Source: Rhodeus uyekii (taxonomy: Eukaryota > Chordata > Actinopteri > Cypriniformes > Acheilognathidae). Taken from it: a stretch of 64,000 nucleotides of DNA. How positions within the stretch are numbered: the stretch's first letter is position 1; every line of letters begins with the position of its first letter. The DNA lies in NCBI GenBank assembly GCA_037043235.1, contig JAWRVZ010000250.1, positions 498,501-562,500 on the forward strand, in the 5' to 3' direction. The notes under the pieces were generated by a model. The model did no database searches and was not told where the DNA came from. It saw only the letters and a list, made by a program, of their open reading frames with translations. Positions 11,340-23,442 of the stretch are shown piece by piece. A program made the position numbers and the translations under genes.

Positions 11340-12475
11340 TCATGAGTTGCTTCGGCGATCTGCTGATCTAGGGACCATTGAATGGGGCTTACGATGATGG
11401 CTGGAGGGAGGATGGTTTCCGGTGGTTGAGATTATCGAGATAGTGCATTGGCTTCCAGGTTCTTGTCACCCGGATGGGTTACAGTGAAGGTGAATCGGGT
11501 GAAAAAGACCATCCATCTGGCCTGACAGGGGTTCAGTCATTTGGCTTCATGTAGATATTCTAAGTTCCGATGGTCGGTGATGACTTGAAATGGGTGTATG
11601 GCTCCTTCCAGGCAATGCCTCCATTTCTCCAAGGCCAACTTGATGGCTTGATGTCATAATTTTGCTCCACTGGTGTCAGCTTCTTGCAGAAGTAAGCGAT
11701 GCAGATGGAGTCGGGGAGGCTCACCCTGCTTCTGCGAGAGTACAGCTCGCCTCAAGCCTCCGTTCTTCTTGCCCACAAAGAAAACCTTGAAGTGGTAGGG
11801 GAAGTTGATGGTCGGATGTACTTCTGTTTGAGAGCCTCCTTAATGTATTCCTCCATGGCCTGTTGCCCCGGGATGGGCAAGTGATAAACACATCCTTGGA
11901 GAAATTTTACCCCAGGCAGCAGGTCGATGGCACAGTCCCATGTCTGATGAGATGGAAGCCCTTTGCCAGTTGTTTACTGAAGACATCCTGGAATGCCCAG
12001 TATTCTGAGGGGACTTGAAGAAGTAGGGGGACTCTCAATGGATGTTGAGGCAACATGTTCCAGTTAACAGTGCAGTCTCATTCCAGCCGCTAGCAGCGGC
12101 TAATATGCAATATTGTTGGGTATAATCGTGTATGGAAAGGTTACCTTGTCGAATGCAGTCGTGAGTGGACATGGAACAAGCTGAGTGGCCAAAAACTTCC
12201 CAAAACTGGTTGACGAGAGAGTCAGTTACACGTCTCTTAGCGTCCCAAATGCCTCTTGCCCATTGGAGGGTGCGTCCAGTCAGCAGTGAAATAATGAAGG
12301 TGATTTTAGAACGTTCAGAATGAAACTGACGTGATTGCATTTCAAAATAGAGACTGCATTGCAATAGGAACCCGTTGCATTCCGCCGCCTCACCAGTGAA
12401 CTGCGCTGCTTGGGCCATGGGACTGGCTGAGGTAGACGGTGAAGAAGTGCTCAAGTGAAGTGCATGGTGAAGCAT
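11340..12475 (-). mobile_element. Ty3/gypsy retrotransposon remnant (RNase H, RT and gag pieces)
   Basis: Minus strand. Around 11,690-11,480 the translation has KKLTPVEQNYDI followed by a DHRNLEYL-like stretch, the start of gypsy RNase H. Around 12,000-11,780 it gives short RT pieces (MEEYIKEALKQ and a FFVGKKNGGLR-like run). At 12,475-12,035 is a gag frame. The order is compressed because protease and most of RT are missing. The copy at 45,340-46,480 shares this structure. Confidence 0.7.
12035..12475 (-). pseudogene. gypsy gag fragment
   Basis: About 146 codons. Contains FTGEAAECNGFLLQCSLYFEM, then ITFIISLLTGRTLQWARGIWD and a LSIHDYTQQYCILA stretch, which is the capsid-like core of fish Ty3/gypsy gag (PEG10/RTL-like). 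No zinc knuckle and no protease follow. The D2 copy (46,480-45,926) keeps about 40 more N-terminal codons. Confidence 0.68.
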
Positions 12476-12789
12476 GGCCTTTTGTCATTATGGAGAAGAG
12501 GACACAGAAGTACAACGAGACTATTATCGGCAGGGCACAAAGCAGTGAACTGATGAGGTGCAAACAGGTAGAGGGAGTGAAACGCTTATCTGGTGAAGGG
12601 TTGGCAATGTAGAATCTTGGAAGTCTTGATGAACACGAAAGGAGATCTTTGTAAAGATGGAAGAAGATTTCACAGAAGTAACTGAGACAGAGAATCTCAT
12701 GGAGAAAGTCTAGGCATGCAGAGCTGAGACCAGACAATGGTTGAAGTGAGAGGGATAGTGATATAAAGACAGTGTTTGGGAACAGCTGC
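12476..12789. other. Gypsy/SINE flank, no gene seen
   Basis: Non-coding sequence joining the gag remnant to a SINE; shared with 46,480-46,712 apart from small indels. Confidence 0.5.
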
Positions 12790-12952
12790 ATTTTACATTT
12801 ACATTTATACATTTGGCAGACGCTTTTATCCAAAGTGACTTACATTGCATTCAAGAAATACATTGACATTCTAATCAGTTCTTGCTTTCTCCAGGATCAA
12901 ACCCATTACCTTGGTATTGTAAAAACCAATGCTCTAGTGGCTATAGGAAAGG
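12790..12952 (-). repeat. tRNA-derived SINE with L2-type tail
   Basis: On the minus strand the head contains a degenerate tRNA-like A box (TAGCCACTAGAGCATTGG) and a B box-like GGTTTGATCCTGG. The tail is the fish L2 3' end (GTAAGTCACTTTGGATAAAAGCGTCTG) and ends in ATGTAAATGTAAA repeats. The paralogous copy is 46,713-46,876. Confidence 0.7.
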
Positions 12953-13062
12953 TGAGCTGCAGGTGATCAGTATTCCGGTGACTGTGAATGAGTGGGAGGA
13001 GTGTCAGAGTCTGGTGATATGAGCGTGGCAGAGTCCGTGACAGGGAGGGCCGTAGTTCAGCA

Positions 13063-13124
13063 ATAAATAGAGGATAATTTCTGAGCACAATATCATTCAG
13101 CTTGATCCTCTTCATAGACTGCTG
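13063..13124 (+). promoter_or_regulatory. Putative TATA-type promoter and 5' non-coding exon of lectin gene B
   Basis: ATAAATAG at 13063-13070 is followed about 25-30 nt later by a likely start region (CAATATCATTCAGC) and a short non-coding exon ending CTGCTG before the donor GTGAGT at 13125. The next exon carries the start codon at 13990. An identical arrangement precedes gene B' (46,987-47,048). Prediction by position and motif only. Confidence 0.5.
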
Positions 13125-13989
13125 GTGAGTATTAATATTCATCTATGTTTAAAAGCATATTTTTGGTTTGAAATGTTTTGACTGTGCGTAATATTTCTCA
13201 TATGAATAACATGTTGGTTAAATGCTAAATTCAGCAATTGTTTATAATAAATATGATTCATTCCATGTATTTATCATATAAAATATATTATTTTTATTTA
13301 CTTGTGAAGGTCTTCTGCGAGGTTGATACATTGACGAATTCCAGGTTAGTTGATGTTTATGATCACTCTTCAAAACAAGCTAAAATTATAATTAGAATGA
13401 ATTCTTTATTTCTTGAATGAATTTCTTTCAACACAGTTTAAAAAAAACAACATAATATCAGAATAAATATCATGTTCATGCTTCATAAATACACAAAATA
13501 ATAAACCAAGTGCTATAATTAAGACAATAGACTACAAATAAAATAAACTATAAAATGTGCAAATTAAAGATAGATTAAACCTTATTTCAGCTAGAGAAGT
13601 TATTCAGTCAAGAACAGATTTAAGTTGTAAGTTGTCTTTTTAAACTCTGCCAATTTCTTTTGATGAATAATTAGCAAGCTTTGACAGCAATAATAATATC
13701 AGCTACACACATAAAACATTTATTGATGTATAAAATAATATTGGAAAATCTCTATAAAAACATTTTAGATTTTAGATTTTTAAGTCATAAAATAAGTTAT
13801 ATACGTGAAAAAAGAGCAAACGGAGGCAGGTTTGTCACATTACACTGACTGTAAATCATGCGGTTCTACTGTGCTTATTCTATCAATGCAATGGCAATAT
13901 ATTTGTTTCTTTGTTTAAATGAGCATGTGAAATTAAAAATGATTTCTTCATGTGATGAGATGAGATGTGGTGTTCTGTCTCTTTTCAGG

Positions 13990-16014
13990 ATGTCTTATTT
14001 CCGGATTTTTTTCTTAACACTTTTTACTGGATTGTGCATCTCTGATTCCAAAGGTATGTGAAATATGTGAAATTACAGCTTGTGATTTATTTATTTGTAT
14101 TGCTTTGTGTGGCAAGCAGGGTGGATCGAGAGCAGTGGGAACGGAATAAGGCCGGTGTGGTTTGAGTTGACGCTCATTAATTTAATTCCCACGAATTAGC
14201 TCTTTCCTGCTTGCCACACTTTGAAACTGTCTTATCCTTTATTTTCATATCATCTTGAACAGGGAATCTTGCTCTCAATGCCGTGGCTGTGCAGTCCTCC
14301 TTAGGCCATTCACAGGGTGAAGCTAATCATGCAGTAGATGGAAACACAGACTCAAATTTCAAGAAGAACTCCTGCACTATGACTGCAGCTGAGTTTAATC
14401 CATGGTGGAGAGTTAACCTTGGCAAAGTTTACAGTGTAGGCAAAGTTACCATCACTAATCGTGGAGACTGTTGCAAAGAGCGACTTAGAGGAGCTCAGAT
14501 TCGTGTCGGTAGCAGTCTGGACAACAACGGAAATGACAATGCGCTGTAAGATATGTTCATCTTCCTATGTTTATGATGTTCAATCTGGTTTAATACAACT
14601 TTTGCACTTCCTACACAAACCAACCACTCAGCCACAGCCATGGAGATGTACTTTACTTTAATTTAATTTATTCAGATTGGGATTAGATATTGTTATGTTT
14701 GGACAATTGTTTCTTAAAACATGAACAATAATTTTTTCTATGAAGAGTGACACACAAAACCATTTGATCTCAGAACAGTTTAATTGAATTTGTTAGACAT
14801 TTGCATTTTGTTGCGAGGCCTCTGTTTTTTTAACACTGTTTTTTATGAATTTGCAGGGTTGCAACTATTCTCAATGCTTTTAGTGGCACAAAAACATTTT
14901 CATTTGATGCGGTTTATGGCCGATATGTCAACATTGTTGTACCTGGGAATGATCAAACCCTTACTCTGTGTGAAGTCGAAGTGTTTGCAGGTAAGAGACA
15001 GACAGACAGAAGACTGACTCAATTGTTTATATATTTATGAATGTGTATAACTGTTGTTATTTTATTAACAGCAAAGGACACACCACTGTTCAGTGTGGTT
15101 GCAAGTAAGTGTTCTTCATTATTTTGAATGTTGTTGTCAGTGACACATATAATATTCTTACTGAACATTTGGTAACCAATAAGGAATAATGTACATAAAG
15201 TTATTGCAAAATAAACCATTATCTTGATCATTATATTGAAATGATACTTTATCAAATGAAATACATTTTTTATTTATTAATTTAAATATATTTATTAAAA
15301 AAGTTATTGTTTATTATTTAATGTTAAACAGGGAATCTTGCTCTTGGTGGCAAAGCTGTCCAGTCTACCACATACGAATCATCAGAAGCTCAAAAGGCTG
15401 TCGATGGCGACAAGAATCCAATTTTCAATCTTGGGGCATGTAGTGCGACTAAAGAGGACTGGGACTCCTGGTGGAGAGTTGACTTGTTGGATGTCTACAA
15501 GATCATCAGGGTTAGCATCACTAATCGTGGAGATTGTTGTACAGAGAGGATAAAGGGTGTTCAGATCCGTATCGGCAACAGCCTGGAAAATAATGGCAAC
15601 AATAATGCACTGTAAGTATTGTATCTCTTTTAATTACACAAATGGTTAGAAAATGAGTAAATTAGATAAAAGCACTTTAATACAAACCTTTGACTGAAGT
15701 ATAGTTAATAAGCTTTATGCTGTTTTGATACAACCCTCTCTATATTTCTGTTACGGTGTGTCTTCACAGAGCTACAACTGTTGACTCCATCCCACCGGGA
15801 GCTACAAAACTTTTTAGTTTTAATCCTATTAATGGACGATATGTCAACCTTTTTATACCTGGACGCATCGAGTCTCTCACACTGTGCGAGGTTGAGGTGT
15901 TTGCAGGTGAGCAAGAAAAGGAGAGACATGGTGTGAAGACATTTATTCTACATTTACTGCTTATACTATGTGTATGTTGTCTTAATTTTTTTTCTGATTT
16001 AATTGCCAGATTAA
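13990..16014 (+). CDS. F-type lectin (fucolectin-like), secreted, two FTP domains: gene B
   Basis: Seven coding exons join in frame: 13990-14053, 14263-14545, 14857-14990, 15072-15104, 15332-15611, 15770-15906 and 16010-16014, giving 311 aa. All introns are GT-AG. The start follows acceptor TTTTCAG and opens a signal peptide (MSYFRIFFLTLFTGLCIS). Domain 1 is about residues 22-160, an 11-residue linker follows, and domain 2 is about 172-311. Both show WWRV, TNRGDCC with paired cysteines, GRYVN and LCEVEVFA, typical of eel-agglutinin-type F-type lectins, which bind fucose in serum or mucus as innate immune factors. The known motif is H-X26-R-X-D-X4-R/K. The Arg and Asp residues are kept, but the His is Met in domain 1 (CTM) and Ala in domain 2 (CSA), so canonical fucose binding is doubtful. 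The last intron splits the final codon, leaving AT-TAA in exon 7. AATAAA lies at 16203. Confidence 0.92.
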
Positions 16015-16202
16015 TTGGAACAAAATGATGTTACACCGCAGTCCGCTGATCCTATCTGAGCAATACTAATACTCCAATTTATCTTCTTTGTTTTTAATTT
16101 ACCTATACACCTATACTTTACCTATATTGGTTTTTAAAATGCAACTGAATCATAACCCCAGTTTGATTATGTTTGTATCTATCTTTCTTTTCTTTACACA
16201 TG

Positions 16203-16208
16203 AATAAA
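16203..16208 (+). promoter_or_regulatory. Poly(A) signal of lectin gene B
   Basis: AATAAA about 190 nt after the stop codon; the same hexamer is placed equivalently in gene B' and both pseudogenes. Confidence 0.6.
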
Positions 16209-16364
16209 TAACTACAGCATTGCATATTGTGTTGTATGTTTTGGGGTCAAGCAAGGCTCATCTGGATATTTACAATGAGGAGGTGGTGTAGTGTTACAAA
16301 CCCAGACAGCAACATAGTGTCTATCTAGTTGAAAAGAATTACATATTTAAAAGAGAGAGAGAGA

Positions 16365-17440
16365 TTTTTTTTATTTTTAACAAACAACGCCAAAAAAAAT
16401 CAAAACACAACTCTCCTTCCATCACTGTACAAATTACATCATTAAAACACCACTGCTGTACAAAAGTTTGAACATCATTCATTGCTTTAAAATACTTAAA
16501 ATCTATTATAATTCTGGATTTTACAAAAGCTTTAAAAACAGGTAAAAGCTCTTGACCGTGTGTATTCTCAATTTTATTCCTCCTTGTAGTTAAAATTGCA
16601 AGTTTTGCCTGACCTACCAGGAAGTTGATTAGCTACCATTTAATCTTTTGACTCTCACTATAGCCAGATCCCAGAATAAAGTTACTGTGGGAGTAAACCT
16701 CTCCACATTTAAAAAACACCTTCTTTAAAATGTCAAACAAAAACAGCAATCTTTCACAGTCCAAATAGCAATGAAACGCAGTCTCTCTGTGTCTACAAAA
16801 AACACACTTATCTTCAACCTCAGAATTAATAACAGATATAAAAGCATTCACTGCTAAAACACCATGTAAGATTCTCCACTGTAAATCCCCCGCACGTTTG
16901 GTCAATGGTGGTTTATACAGCACCCTCCACACTGGCTTCCTTTCTTCCTCTAATGCAAGCTTACTTCTCCATACGGTGTCAGATCTCTTGTCTAGCGTTG
17001 CTTTATTAAACACTTTTACAAAACATCTGTACAACAATTTCCCCCCTATTTCTGTCAAGTCCAAGTTCAACCCCCTTCAAGTCCAGCAAGGGTCCTGACG
17101 CACCTTTTAAATCTGGTGTGAGACCAACTCTAGGAAAGGGATCAGTCTCGTCCGGAGTTATAAAACCATCTTTAAAACCTTTTAAAAGCTCTAGATCTTC
17201 TTCCGTTAGTTTGCTCTTCCAAAGTTCAACTATCTTTGCAGTGTTACGGGTTGATCTCTGTCCCAGCAAAGCTGCCACTGCATTCGAGTCGTTGAGTTCA
17301 GGCCCGGCCACGTCAACTGTATGCTTCAACTGAACAGCTTTAGAAGCGCACAGTGTCCGAGTGAGACCCATCATGCTCTCGCCACTCACATCGAATCTGG
17401 CTCCTTTGACCAAGGGTTCTTCAAGCAGCCAGAACAAAGA
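16365..17440 (-). mobile_element. Tx1-like LINE, 3' part (C-terminal ORF2)
   Basis: Minus-strand LINE joined to block D1 at a GA-rich run. The left edge has an A-rich tail on the minus strand (plus TTTTTTTTATTTTTAAC). The frames 17437-17006 and 17070-16633 encode the region after the RT: FWLLEEPLV, LTRTLCASKAVQLKH, then the zinc-binding-like end with LQWRILHGVLAVNAF, CVFCRHRE and FHCYLDCERL (zf-RVT pattern). The RT itself lies at 20,295-21,880, separated by nested insertions. About 100 residues between them are missing. Confidence 0.75.
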
Positions 17441-18165
17441 GTCTGTTCCCTTTCAAGGGAACCTTCCCTTTCAAGGTTGAACTTGGACTTGACAGAAATA
17501 GGGGGGAAATTGTTGTCTTTCGCTGTGGGAACGCCCCTGCGTGAATGCGTCATGAAGCACGTATGTAATCTAGCCAATCGCGTGAGAGGACGTCAGAGCG
17601 AGTGACGTCACGAACCAGGAATCTATAAATGCACGCTGTGACAAACAGCCAGTAGCTCCTGTGCCTTCAGTAGCGCTATATGTGATCTGTCTGTCATATT
17701 TATTGTTGTTTGTCTACCAACTAAAAGTGAGAGTATATGGAGAACAAGAGTATACTAGGTATGTGTTCGTCCCTGCCCTCGGGTGGGGACACATGTGTTT
17801 GGTGTGCTTGTTTTTGTGTGGAGCAGCACAGACTTTGCTCGAGGGTGCTGTCTGTGTTTCACCATAACAGCTACGCGCTGAAAACGCTCCGCTCGCGCCT
17901 GACGCTCTTTGAGGAGAGCGCTCGGGCTCGCGGTCCTCGCGCTCTGTTCCCGCTGCAGCCGAGGCTCAGCGTTGTTTCAGAGCATAGGGATCGTAAATGG
18001 ATCTGTCGGAGGGGTTTGAGACGGGCGCCGCCCTTTCTCTCCCCTTTTGATCCAGTGCTTTCTCTCAGGTTGGAAGCAGCTGCGGTTGCTTCTGCCTATG
18101 GAGAAGCACCAGCGCTGCAGCAATCCAGTTCTATCAGCAATAGGGACTGGATGTTGTCAGCATAA
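17441..18165 (+). mobile_element. DIRS-type element fragment (ITR and ORF1 N-terminus)
   Basis: Begins with GTTCCCTTTCAAGGGAACC, a DIRS-like terminal repeat, then a 40-bp piece inverted from the neighbouring LINE, then DIRS leader sequence. The frame 17737-18165 has a Cys/His-rich start (CVWCACFCVEQHRLC) and LRSRLTLFEESARA like the DIRS ORF1 at 2,575, but of a distinct subfamily. Truncated. Confidence 0.65.
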
Positions 18166-18504
18166 ACTTTGACGGTCCTGCTTATGATCGACGCTGATCT
18201 GGATCGTTAAAGATGTACACATACATGCATAAAACTACATGTAATAAATAGAATGTGTGTCTGTATATATTGATATATAATTAAGAGGATCTAGAGTTCT
18301 CCAACACGAACTAATAATATGAAGGAGCTGATTTAGATCATTTCTATGCTGCCAGGTTTAAACTGTAGTACACTCTGGCCAGCAGAGAACAGGTTTTTCT
18401 CAGATATATGTATATATAACAAAGAAGAGAAATAAAAACCAGCTTTCCATCTATGCATATGCAATGAATGAATGTGTGTATATACATATATTTATTCACG
18501 AGTT
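18166..18504. other. AT-rich DNA, nothing recognised
   Basis: Non-coding stretch between the DIRS fragment and an unclassified repeat. No frame, repeat end or RNA gene identified. Confidence 0.4.
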
Positions 18505-18850
18505 CACACTTACAAATGATTCAGGAGCAATAAATGGTAAGCATATTTGGCGTGCTGTCCGAGGAGAGGGCTCCGAGCTCGGTATTTAGCCCGAACCTGG
18601 AGCACTCCCGCCGTATCCTGACTTTGATAGGAACAATTAAGTGTGAGGAGTTGGGGTGGTGGAGGGATGCCGAAAAATGTCAAAGAGCTGTAGGTGAGTC
18701 AAACATGTCTATATATACATGCTTCCTCTCCTGCTGATAGGATGAGGAGTGATTGCTGATGACGTGTTGATTGTGTTAATCATTTGAACGTGCTCCTCCC
18801 GAACTTTGTTAATAAAACATCATTTATTTGATGGAACACTTCAAGATCTG
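18505..18850 (-). repeat. Unclassified repeat, copy 1 (inverted)
   Basis: Reverse complement of sequence at 25,130-25,480 and 52,600-52,925. Landmarks are CGTGCTGTCCGAGGAGAGGG and a TATATATA run beside CATGCTTCCTCTC. No coding capacity seen. Possible promoter-bearing fragment of an unknown element. Confidence 0.6.
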
Positions 18851-19598
18851 TAGTTCGGCTTAGAGACAGGTTTTCCTCATCTCTTTTTCCATTACTCAGA
18901 TCTAATGGCTCTCACTGGGGCTGGAAGCATGCTTTGTGGTACTTCCACCCAGGAGAAGGCACCAGTATTGCAATCTTCCAGCTCTGGAGAGTTGGACGTT
19001 GCTGTCTCAGAGACTGAGATAGTGCTTGTGAAGTCCCCCCCCCCCACACACACTCAGGTCTCAGGGGCTGCTGAGTGGGAGCAGCCCCAGGAATTTCAGC
19101 TCCTCACACTGTAAAAAATAAATAAATAAATATTAGACTTGATGTCATTAGCGTCAGGTCCTTGAGGGCAGTCCCCAGCGAAACGATTTACAACCCATTT
19201 GCGGTCCCTCCAAGGAGGGTCCTAGAGCCATAAGTTCGGTTGTCTCCTGCTGGTTCACCGCCTCAGGTCTACGAGCTGGTTGCTCAAGAAACACCAGAGA
19301 CTAGTCTCGAGAGACTGGTTCCCTTAGTAGAGTTTCTGGCAGCGTGTGATACTTCTGCTAAATATTCTCAGTAGGTCCTACTCACAACGGGGGTTCTGCC
19401 CATAGTGGCGGCCCCTGAGCAGGCTCTGGTTATGGAACAGGGAGTGTAAATCTGCCTGGGTAAAGGGCCCCTCCCAGATAATGAGTCTGGCTTCTAAGCT
19501 GTTATTTTACTCTTCTATACTAGGGGGGCTGCTGAGGACTGTCTCCACCTCCGCTTACAGTGTCCATCCTCCCTCGATGTCCTCAGGGGGCCGTCTCG
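18851..19598 (+). mobile_element. Probable DIRS ORF1 debris
   Basis: Broken short frames rich in Ser, Pro and Glu. Around 18,955 the sequence GAAGGCACCAGTATTGCAATC parallels the DIRS fragment at about 18,105. A run of nine C is at 19,037-19,045. No long frame survives. Assignment is by similarity to the neighbouring DIRS piece and is weak. Confidence 0.4.
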
Positions 19599-20054
19599 CT
19601 AACCCTGCCACCTTGTTTGCTTCAGGGCGCAGCGGCCCCCAGCGAGCTTGTTCCCAGTGTCCGCCCAGAAACGTTGCGGCACCAGGATGCTCGCTCCCTC
19701 CATGGAGGGTCCTGGAGCAATCAGTTCCGTTGTTCCCTGCCGGTTCGCCGCTTCAGGGCGCCGAGCTGGTTGCTCGGGAAACACCAGAGAATTAAGGAAA
19801 AGGGCTGAGCTTCCAGCTGATCCTCCGGTTCGAACCTCCCGGTCCAAGCAGCTCCGGAACAGCTCGCGGTCCTCCTGCTGCGCCTGGACAAGGGCTTGGA
19901 AACAGCGCTCCTGATTTTCCCTCATTTCCAGGAGTGCCTGATGGTGTTGCTGGTGGAGTCCCGCGAGCAACTGAATCACCTCTTCAAATGGCGTGCCTGA
20001 CGGAGTCTGCATAATGGCGGCGGTGGTCTTCTTCCTCCCGGGTTTCGGCACCAG
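19599..20054 (-). pseudogene. gypsy gag N-terminus with tRNA-Phe-type primer-binding site
   Basis: Minus-strand frame of about 150 codons beginning around PKPGRKKTTAAIMQTPSG, then FEEVIQLLAGLHQQHHQALL and a QAQQEDRELFRS helix, the N-terminus of a fish Ty3/gypsy gag. Just upstream, plus 20036-20053 reads TCCCGGGTTTCGGCACCA, the 3' end of tRNA-Phe, so its complement is a good primer-binding site one base from the LTR. The apparent first codon is GTG, so the true start is uncertain. The frame runs out into unrelated sequence at 19,600. Confidence 0.7.
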
Positions 20055-20294
20055 TGTAACAAGGTTCGTTGTGGATGAGGAAGAAGAAGACGGGGTCGGC
20101 TGTATTTAAGGCTCGGGGAGTTTTATTAAGATCAAAATCATAAATAAACAACAACTGAAAATGGCGCTCGTGATTCAAAAAAGTCTCCGCTTTTCCAGCC
20201 TTAATGCTTTTGCGCCGTCTCTCGCGCCCCGAGCCTCAGTCGCGATCTCTCTCTCCTGCTGCAGCCGCCGCTGAACCACGCCCCCCTCGCCACA
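20055..20294 (-). repeat. gypsy LTR (5' LTR on minus strand)
   Basis: Plus-strand ends TGTAACAAGG and CGCCACA give TG...CA form over 240 bp, next to the primer-binding site. Inserted in the Tx1-like LINE, whose reading frame stops at 20,300. No partner LTR is visible on the other side. Confidence 0.65.
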
Positions 20295-22300
20295 CCTGTA
20301 TTTTGGGTAAAAGTCCAACAGGAGGGTCGACACAAGACAGTTTATGCCAGAGTGAGGAAGCCACCAAGTTATTAATCACAAGAACTCTTCCTTGAAAGGA
20401 CATTTGTGGATGAATCCACTTCCATTTCCGAAGTCTCCCTTCTATTTTTTCCACAATTCCTTCCCAATTTTTCTGTTGTGCAGCTTCATCACCCAAATAT
20501 ACTCCCAGATACTTGAGTCCCCCCCTTTTCCAAGTCATCCTACCAGGTAAAACTGGTAAACCCTCCTCCCATTTTCCAAATGCTAGAGCATCGCTCTTCT
20601 CCCAATTTACTCTTGCAGAAATCATGCCAAATTCTTTTACTACACACACCAAGTTGTCAATATCTTTGGGGCTGCTAATGAATACCATAACATCATCAGC
20701 ATAAGCTGACACACGATGTTGTAGTTCGATACTGTGTAAGGATAACCCAACTATTTTATTTCTGAGTTTACTCAGCAGTGGTTCAATGGCTAGGGAGTAT
20801 AGCATTCCCGATAAAGCACATCCTTGCCTGATTCCCCTGCTGATGTTAAACGGGGCGCTTAAACCACCATTGACTTTCAGCAAGCTTTCAATGTTATGGT
20901 ACAACACTCGTATCATTTTAATAAATTTAAAATCAAATCCAAAAGTCTCTAAAATTTTCCATAAAAACTGGTGTTCAAACGCTTTCTCTTGATCAATAGA
21001 GACAAGCCCCAAATCCACCCCTAAAAAACCAGAGACATCCAGGACATCTCTTACTAGACGCACGTTGTCCAGCATTGATCTGCCAGGCACACAGTACGTC
21101 TGGTCTCGATGAATGACTTGATCCATTCTCTCAGTCTGTTTGCTAATGCCTTGGACAGGATCTTTGTGTCGGAGCACAGCAAGCTCACCGGACGCCAGTT
21201 CTTGATCTCCTGCAGATTCCCTTTCTTAGGGAGCAGCTGCTCTTCTGCAACTCAACGGCAACAAGCCTTCCTCCAGACTCTCATTAAAAACACTTAATAA
21301 GTCTTCACCGAGGACAGACCAAAACTCCTGATAAAACTCCACAGGGAGACCATCAATGCCAGGAGACTTCCCACCCTCCATACCCTTAAGAGCATTTAAA
21401 AGTTCCTGGTTAGATAAAAGTCTTTCTAGATCTGCTTTTGAGTTTTCATCAATACTGGGTAGTCCTTCATAAAAACTGGCCGCCAACTGCATGTGTTCTT
21501 TATATTCGCTTTTGAACAGTTCCCTATAAAACTGTACAGCTCTCCGTCTTATCTCATGTGTTTCAGTCAGCTCTTGGCCACTCTCTGACCGTAGAGAGTG
21601 AATATATCTGCTTTGACCATTTTTTTTCTCCAAATTGAAGAAAAACTTAGATGGGGCGTCCATTTGGGCTGAGCTCTGGTACCTGGACCTTATCAGGGCA
21701 CTTTGTGCCTTTATGCTAAGCATTTTATCTAACAAAGACTTTTTATACTTTAGTTTCTCAGTTTGTGTTGTTGCATTCTCAACATCAGCCAATTCTTGTA
21801 AACTAACAATTTCGGACTCCAATTGGTTCATGTCTCGAGTGATGTCATGAGAAACATTGAAAGCATACTGTTGACAGAGCACTTTAATTTCACATTTTCC
21901 ACAATCTCACCATTGTCTCAAATCCTTAAAACATGGTTTTCTTAATTTAAATTGACTCCAGAAAAAGTAAAAAGTTTCTTTAAAATGCAAGTCACTCAAC
22001 AAAGATGTATTAAAATGCCAATATGCACTTTTAACCTTGACATTTGCAATAAAACTTGACATAAAACCAAACAATGATCCATAAAACCAACTGGCACAAT
22101 GTCACATTTTTTCACAATATTAACATGATGTTTAAAACAATAAAATCTATCAAGTCTTGCCATGGAAATAAAATTCTCTCTTGTGTGCAACCACGTATAC
22201 TATTTCACATTATCATTTAGTTCTCTCCATACATCACATAAAGCATGTGTATGTATCAACTCACGAAGTGCTCGGCTTGAGGCCGCATGAGTATCTACAT
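20295..22300 (-). mobile_element. Tx1-like LINE, RT and linker part
   Basis: Minus strand. Frames 21882-21226 and 21177-20300 encode one ORF2 separated by a frameshift near 21,230. The first has SAQMDAPSKFFFNLEKKNG and GKSPGIDGLPVEFYQEFW. The second is the RT core with QTYCVPGRSMLDN, SIDQEKAFEHQFLW, ISRGIRQGCALSGMLY and the catalytic SAYADDVMVF. This is a Tx1/L1-like reverse transcriptase, distinct from the L2 elements elsewhere. It is interrupted at 20,294 by a gypsy LTR and at 22,301 by a hAT MITE. Confidence 0.8.
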
Positions 22301-23434
22301 CAGGGGTGTCAAACTCAATTGCACAGGGGGCCAAAATCCCCAAAAAAAATTAGGTCGCGGGCCGAACAGGATAAACATTTATTGAAACCACTAAAACTAA
22401 ACTTTTAAAACGTACCTTTTTTTAAATTAGATGTGAATAAAAACAGACAGAAATATTATTCTGGAATAAATCAACTTGTACCTTAAATAACTTAAAAATA
22501 TTAAAAAAAAATACTTAAAAAAATTAAAACATACCCTGTCTAAATTATACAAGTTAGAAATAAAGTAAACAAGTAAGTAAAGTAAAAGTAAGTAAAAGTT
22601 AAAAGAACAAACATTCAAATTTCTTTACTCTTATGTCATTTTATATAAAACTTAAAAAGATTTATATATAAAAGATTTTGCTCTCCATAAAAATATATCC
22701 TGTCAAAATTATACAAATTCAAAATATGGACATGCTGCATTACAAAACCTGGAAATCTAAATACAATTTTTGTTTTTCAGCAATAACAAATCAAATCATT
22801 CAGTTGAATTTGCTCTTATGTCATTTGTCTTATAGTGCCGTCTTATTAAATTATTTAATTACTGCCACAAACATTAGCTCCGCAAATGAGACACACGGGT
22901 ATACCGGCAGTATGTCAGTAAACATATACCGTATTTTCCCGCATATAACCCATGGGTTATAGCAGATTTTACAAACTATATCACAATTTTTTTTTTACAC
23001 GTAATAATATTTCAATATATTTGTTACGTCCCTAAGGACGTAATGTTTGTTATTTTTGCGCTGTATTTTCTTTCTGGCGCTTGTACTATCACTCTGACAG
23101 CTGGCGCTGATATGCTGTCTGACCTGTCAATCATGCAAGAAGACGTTCTGCCATGAGGGCGGGCTCTTCTCGTCTGATGATCAACACTTGCATTTCGCGC
23201 ACAAGCACTGTGTACCGAGCCTGAACAGTTATGGATAACTGACAATAACAATCGCGCGGTACTAGCGCGAGCGCGAAGCATCATTAGCCACTTCCTGTTT
23301 AATACAGGAAGTGTTCGGCGGGCCAGCTGTAGCGCGGGACATCTCGCGGGCCATTAATAAAATGCTCTCGCGGGCCGGAGATAATTACACGCCGGGCCGG
23401 ATGTGGCCCGCGGGCCTTGAGTTTGACACCTATG
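22301..23434 (+). mobile_element. Non-autonomous hAT-type MITE, copy 1
   Basis: 1,134 bp with terminal inverted repeats CAGGGGTGTCAAACTCAA and (inverted) CATAGGTGTCAAACTCAA. Flanked by a perfect 8-bp duplication ATCTACAT (22293-22300 and 23435-23442), the size expected of hAT transposons. No transposase frame. The interior contains the palindrome CACTTCCTGTTTAATACAGGAAGTG. A second copy in opposite orientation is at 33,297-34,433. Confidence 0.9.
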
Positions 23435-23442
23435 ATCTACAT

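Noticed and set aside
12790..12952. A functional tRNA gene
   Set aside because: The A and B boxes are degenerate, no cloverleaf pairing is evident, and an L2-type tail is attached.
13858..14061. Longer N-terminus for lectin gene B starting at 13858
   Set aside because: A good acceptor (TTTTCAG) sits just before the ATG at 13990, which opens a clean signal peptide; the upstream frame is read as intron.
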